A stretch of DNA of 64,000 nt from Hexactinellida sp. DTS-2022 (lineage: Eukaryota; Porifera; Hexactinellida). Position 1 is the first letter of the stretch. Each line of letters begins with the position of its first letter. Positions 61,409 through 64,000 of this stretch are shown here, one piece after another. The notes beneath the pieces are model-generated. The model did no database searches. It had not been told where the DNA came from and saw only the letters and a list, made by a program, of their open reading frames with translations. The position numbers and the translations under genes were made by a program. The DNA is taken from the NCBI GenBank assembly GCA_028753945.1, contig JAPNXP010000002.1:3968001-4032000 (forward strand), read 5' to 3'.

Positions 61409-61887
61409 TTAGATTTGGTCCATTTCGACTAGATTGGCACTTTGCTCTCCCGCGTTCGTCTCACCCACTCCCGCGTTCACATCGATGTCTCCCGCATTCA
61501 CCTCGATGTCTCCCGCGTTCACCTCGATGTCTCCCGCATTCACCTCGATGTTTCCCGCATCTTGACTTTGGTTAGGAACATTTTCTATCACTTCGGAGGT
61601 TTCTTCGATTTATGAAATTTCAGAAAATAATTTGTCCATTTTCTCCTTCAGGAATGCGTTATCTTTTTTCAAAACTTTAATTTGACTGATAGAGATGACA
61701 TTTTGTTTATTTAAATGTGAAGTTAGATGTTGTATTCATATTTTCGATACTTTACTTCGTCTTCTAGTTGTTTCAATATATTATCTTTATCATTATTTAA
61801 CATCAACTGCTCCAGAATGTTTTGTTGTTGACACATATTTTGTTGCTGCTGTAGAATAAATTGTGTATATGTAATATTGCTGGCCAT
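61409..61887 (-). pseudogene. Broken ORF: Gln-rich start, coiled coil, 7-residue Asn-Ala-Gly repeats; unknown function
   Basis: From ATG at 61,887 the minus strand reads MASNITYTQFILQQQQ and a Gln/Asn-rich stretch to EYNI (54 codons), then a stop. In a second frame, from about 61,732, it continues as a leucine-zipper-like segment (SQIKVLKKDNAFLKEKMDKLF), one in-frame TAA near 61,610, and then four to six AGDIEVN-type heptapeptide repeats to a TAA at 61,409. One frameshift and one stop would therefore account for all of it, though an intron is possible for the frame change. No domain is recognised. The predicted coiled coil suggests a multimerising protein, perhaps a small ORF of a mobile element. 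Confidence 0.4.
61450..61568. repeat. 21-bp minisatellite
   Basis: The unit TCTCCCGCGTTCACCTCGATG and close variants repeat about five times with a 21-bp period. On the minus strand they encode the 7-residue repeat AGDIEVN. It is GC-richer than its surroundings. Confidence 0.9.
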
Positions 61888-61990
61888 TGATTGAATTAAA
61901 ATACGATAGATTTAAAATGTATATTTAGCTAGATTTGTTTCTTTATATGATTATTTATAATAATCTAATGTTCATTCATTGAAGTCTTTG
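61888..61990. other. AT-rich DNA upstream of the broken ORF
   Basis: No gene is recognised. It lies 5' of the minus-strand ATG at 61,887. Confidence 0.5.
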
Positions 61991-62262
61991 GAAAACAAAA
62001 TTAGAAATAAACACGGAAATCTTCAACTTCAACTTGTGAATAAACAACTACAATATATTGAAATCGATATCCAATGCACAAGCGTACGACTTCATTAGAA
62101 AATACAATTAAAATACAACGCAGAAATCGTATACTTAAATTTGTGAATAACTAACTACCTATATTTAAATCGATATCCAAAGCACAACCGTATGTCTTTA
62201 GAAAATAGAATTAAAATATAATGCATAAATCTTATACTTATATTTGTGAAGACATAACTATG
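61991..62262. repeat. Tandem repeat of about 104 bp, 2.6 copies
   Basis: Units start GAAAAYARAATTARAAT at 61,991, 62,098 and 62,201. Each holds a CTTGTGAATAA-like motif, and the first two also hold AAATCGATATCCAAWGCACA. The copies are diverged and the third is partial, running into the open frame at 62,221. Confidence 0.8.
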
Positions 62263-62475
62263 TTCCCATCATTTAAATTTAATTTAACATACCCAAACTT
62301 CCGGTCTGAGTCGGGAGTGCGTTCACCAAGGAAGACAATAATTTTAGATTGTACGGTTAAGGAGTTTTGGCAATCCATGGGTATCATCAGTGAGACGGTC
62401 CAGTATCATACCCCAGCATCTCCATTCTCGTCGGTCAGAGCGACCGCTGCATGCCGTTTTGCCAATTTTTCTGAC
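62221..62475 (+). pseudogene. Open frame of unknown function, interrupted by a MITE (5' part)
   Basis: An 85-codon frame from ATG at 62,221 to the insertion site. Its latter half is GC-richer (about 47%) and holds VRSPRKTIILDCTVKEFW and ACRFANFSDY. In the present sequence it runs on into the MITE and stops at 62,581-62,583. If the MITE and one TA are ignored, the frame passes straight through the target TA and stays open 26 more codons to a TGA at 63,048-63,050. I do not recognise the protein. The start could lie upstream in an exon, and the sequence could also be a short interspersed repeat read by chance. Confidence 0.35.
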
Positions 62476-62477
62476 TA

Positions 62478-62970
62478 CAGTGTAACCTCGCTAACCGGGG
62501 AATTTGGGACTATAGATTTTGAAGTTATTCCCCAGTTCCCGGTTAGAGGGTGTCTCTATTCATTGATTTTCCTACGGTCTTGACTTTCTATTGAAATTTA
62601 TATTTTAGCACACTTAAGCAGGCAAGCATTATAGACTTTTTCGGAAATTCTAATTAGCCGTGTGGCTTATTTGTGTTCTAGAAACTTTCAGATTTAGGGA
62701 AACTAGTAGAATGCATTGTTTGTATTAAGTAAAGTACTATTAGTGAGACACTGTAATAATACTATTCATCTCGACTTATGTTATAAATTCCCCGTTTGGC
62801 GAGGTTAGGATTTAAAATATTATTCCGAAGTCGTAACGAGATCACATTCCCCATTCCCCGCTTAGGGCAATTCCCCGGTTAGAGAGAGTCATTTGTATAT
62901 TAAACTACGAAATAATAAAAAAATTCCCCACTCCCCGGTTATCGAGGCCACGGTTAGCGAGGTTACACTG
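62478..62970. mobile_element. pogo/Tigger-like MITE (493 bp)
   Basis: TA flanks both sides (62,476-62,477 and 62,971-62,972). The terminal inverted repeat is a perfect 20 bp, CAGTGTAACCTCGCTAACCG. Variants of the CCCCGGTTA-CGAGG block recur inside both ends (about 62,528, 62,790, 62,857 and 62,925), as transposase-binding subterminal repeats do. TA duplication with ends starting CAG and containing TAACCTCG fits the pogo/Tigger group of Tc1/mariner. No transposase is encoded. Confidence 0.9.
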
Positions 62971-62972
62971 TA

Positions 62973-63050
62973 TGTGGCTGCCAGTTCACTACCACTGCGC
63001 TCTGGGGATCTTGTCAATTACTACACGACATCACTACCTAAGTTCAACTG
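62973..63050 (+). pseudogene. Open frame of unknown function, 3' part beyond the MITE
   Basis: It continues the frame at 62,221-62,475 across the insertion site for 26 codons (VAASSLPLRSGDLVNYY to a TGA). On the other strand the same bases contain GCGCAGTGGTAGTGAACTGG, which resembles a tRNA-type A box, so this could instead be the head of a tRNA-derived SINE. A matching B box (GGTTCGANTCC) was not found. Confidence 0.3.
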
Positions 63051-63448
63051 AAAAATGTAACTGAATAATGTTATTTAGGAATAGATTCTTTATTTTATAT
63101 TATTGTATTAGTAACTTTATCCTCAATTCAAAACAGCTAACAGTTTTAAGTCAAAACCGAAGTCAGTAATTGAAAATATAATGAGATAGATATTTTCCCA
63201 CATGTAGATGAGTGCTGAAATAAATTTTATCTATTACAGTTTAACAAAAAAATGTTTCAAATGATTAAGATCTACTTCGGTCCCTCAGGGTTGCTGATAA
63301 GAATCAGTGGGTGCACTTGGAACACACCTCAGTACCTTTCCCCGATTTACCACAAATCAATTCTCAAAGAATTCATTCAAAATTTGAAGGGAAAAAACAA
63401 TCAGTTCTACTATTACAAACCAGGTTTAGCAAACCTACTTGATTAACG
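63051..63448 (+). other. AT-rich DNA with a 64-codon open frame, function unknown
   Basis: 63,051-63,238 has no signal. At 63,227-63,239 TTTTATCTATTACAG resembles a splice acceptor. It is followed by a 64-codon frame (63,252-63,446; FGPSGLLIRISG, SPIYHKSILKEFIQNLKG), a TAA, and GTAAGC, which resembles a donor. I do not recognise it. It may be a lone exon or chance. Confidence 0.2.
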
Positions 63449-64000
63449 TAAGCCAGGTGTTCCTAGACACTTGATTTCTCAAGCCAGCTCTATCTACACA
63501 CTTGTAGACAAGCCAGGTGTAAATATAAGACACTTGATTGCTCAAGCCAGGTCTCCCTACACACTTGCAATCAAGCCAGGTGTAAACACAGATACTTCAA
63601 GCTAGCTATCTTGTATACACATACAATGTTATACACTTAAACCAGGTACTAGTATAGCGGATAGAACCAAGCCCATATAAATATATCGATTGTACACATC
63701 TCCAATATACAAATAAAGCTATACTGTACACGTATAATCAAAAATCGATAAATACGTGCTCTTAACTCAGGGACCATAAGACTCTGAGTAACACTAATAA
63801 AAGTGTTACACGCCTGTTCTACAAACCTAATGCTAAGACTCAGTGTAACTACATAAATTACACGCTGTTCTACAAGCCAGGTCCTCTTACACACTTCTTC
63901 ATGCCCAAGTGTTAGAGACACTGTGTAAACACTAATTAAAGTGATACACACTTGTTCTACTAGCCAGGCCTTTCTGCATCCTTGTTCTACAAGCCAGTCT
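63449..64000. repeat. CAAGCCAGGT minisatellite, irregular units of about 30-34 bp
   Basis: Units begin AAGCCAGG or a close variant (near 63,450, 63,481, 63,510, 63,544, 63,573, 63,877, 63,961 and 63,992) and usually end ACACTTG followed by 3-6 bases. CAAGCCAGGTGT and ACACTTG make partial inverted repeats within units. Between 63,640 and 63,870 the pattern is diverged and includes the dispersed repeat at 63,659. It runs off the right edge. Confidence 0.75.
63659..63723 (+). repeat. Dispersed 65-bp repeat, copy 2
   Basis: GGATAGAACCAAGCCC through CAAATAAAGCTATA, about 89% identical to the complement of 59,539-59,603. It sits inside the minisatellite zone. Confidence 0.75.

Noticed and set aside
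62950..63020. A tRNA gene or tRNA-derived SINE on the minus strand
   Set aside because: Only an A-box-like stretch is visible. No B box, cloverleaf or 3' tail was found, so no RNA gene is called.
63649..63951. 100-codon minus-strand frame at the right edge
   Set aside because: It lies across the minisatellite and the dispersed 65-bp repeat and shows no recognisable domain.

Overview
The window is eukaryotic nuclear DNA, about 70% A+T by eye in its first 54.8 kb. It most likely comes from an invertebrate animal: the right-hand part carries a Helentron-type rolling-circle transposon (Rep, helicase, AP-type endonuclease, OTU protease) and small cut-and-paste elements with TTAA or TA target duplications. 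The species cannot be named from the sequence. Sponge, cnidarian or mollusc would all fit, and a fungus is not excluded. No intact host gene, rRNA or tRNA gene is recognised.

Region 1, about 1-54,795, is one satellite array with a monomer of about 179 bp. Monomers run in one orientation from 1 to about 18,780 and in the opposite orientation from there to 54,795. Nearly every monomer holds an imperfect dyad, a 13-bp stem with a 7-nt loop. The array has nested higher-order structure: a 715-bp offset near 1.4-2.9 kb, a period of about 1,617 bp at 10-15 kb, a 537-bp period at 15.1-16.0 kb, a 4.2-kb tandem duplication at 30.8-39 kb, and a 14-monomer unit of 2,504 bp at 40.8-54.2 kb. Nine insertions flanked by TTAA and two flanked by TA interrupt it. 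Their edges can be placed to the base because the uninterrupted monomer is known. Short open frames of 60-100 codons in this array follow from the repeat and are not annotated as genes.

Region 2, about 54,796-59,400, is a decayed Helentron on the + strand. In order it holds the Helitron_like_N/Rep domain (HUH histidines and a Y-x3-Y pair visible), a helicase whose ATP-binding core is deleted, an apurinic-like endonuclease and an OTU-like cysteine protease. At least five frameshifts and three in-frame stops break the frame, but most of the endonuclease and all of the OTU part are still open.

Region 3, 59,400-64,000, is a patchwork of mobile-element debris. It includes a minus-strand Helitron-type ORF start with 23-residue repeats and one in-frame stop, a 314-bp direct duplication flanking a cluster of TTC-loop hairpins, a broken minus-strand coiled-coil ORF with 7-residue repeats, a 104-bp tandem repeat, a 493-bp pogo/Tigger-like MITE that splits an open frame, and a CAAGCCAGGT minisatellite running off the right edge.

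The genes do not form a working system. The interest is structural: an inverted, HOR-organised satellite with a conserved hairpin, repeatedly hit by TTAA-specific transposons and bordered by a Helentron.
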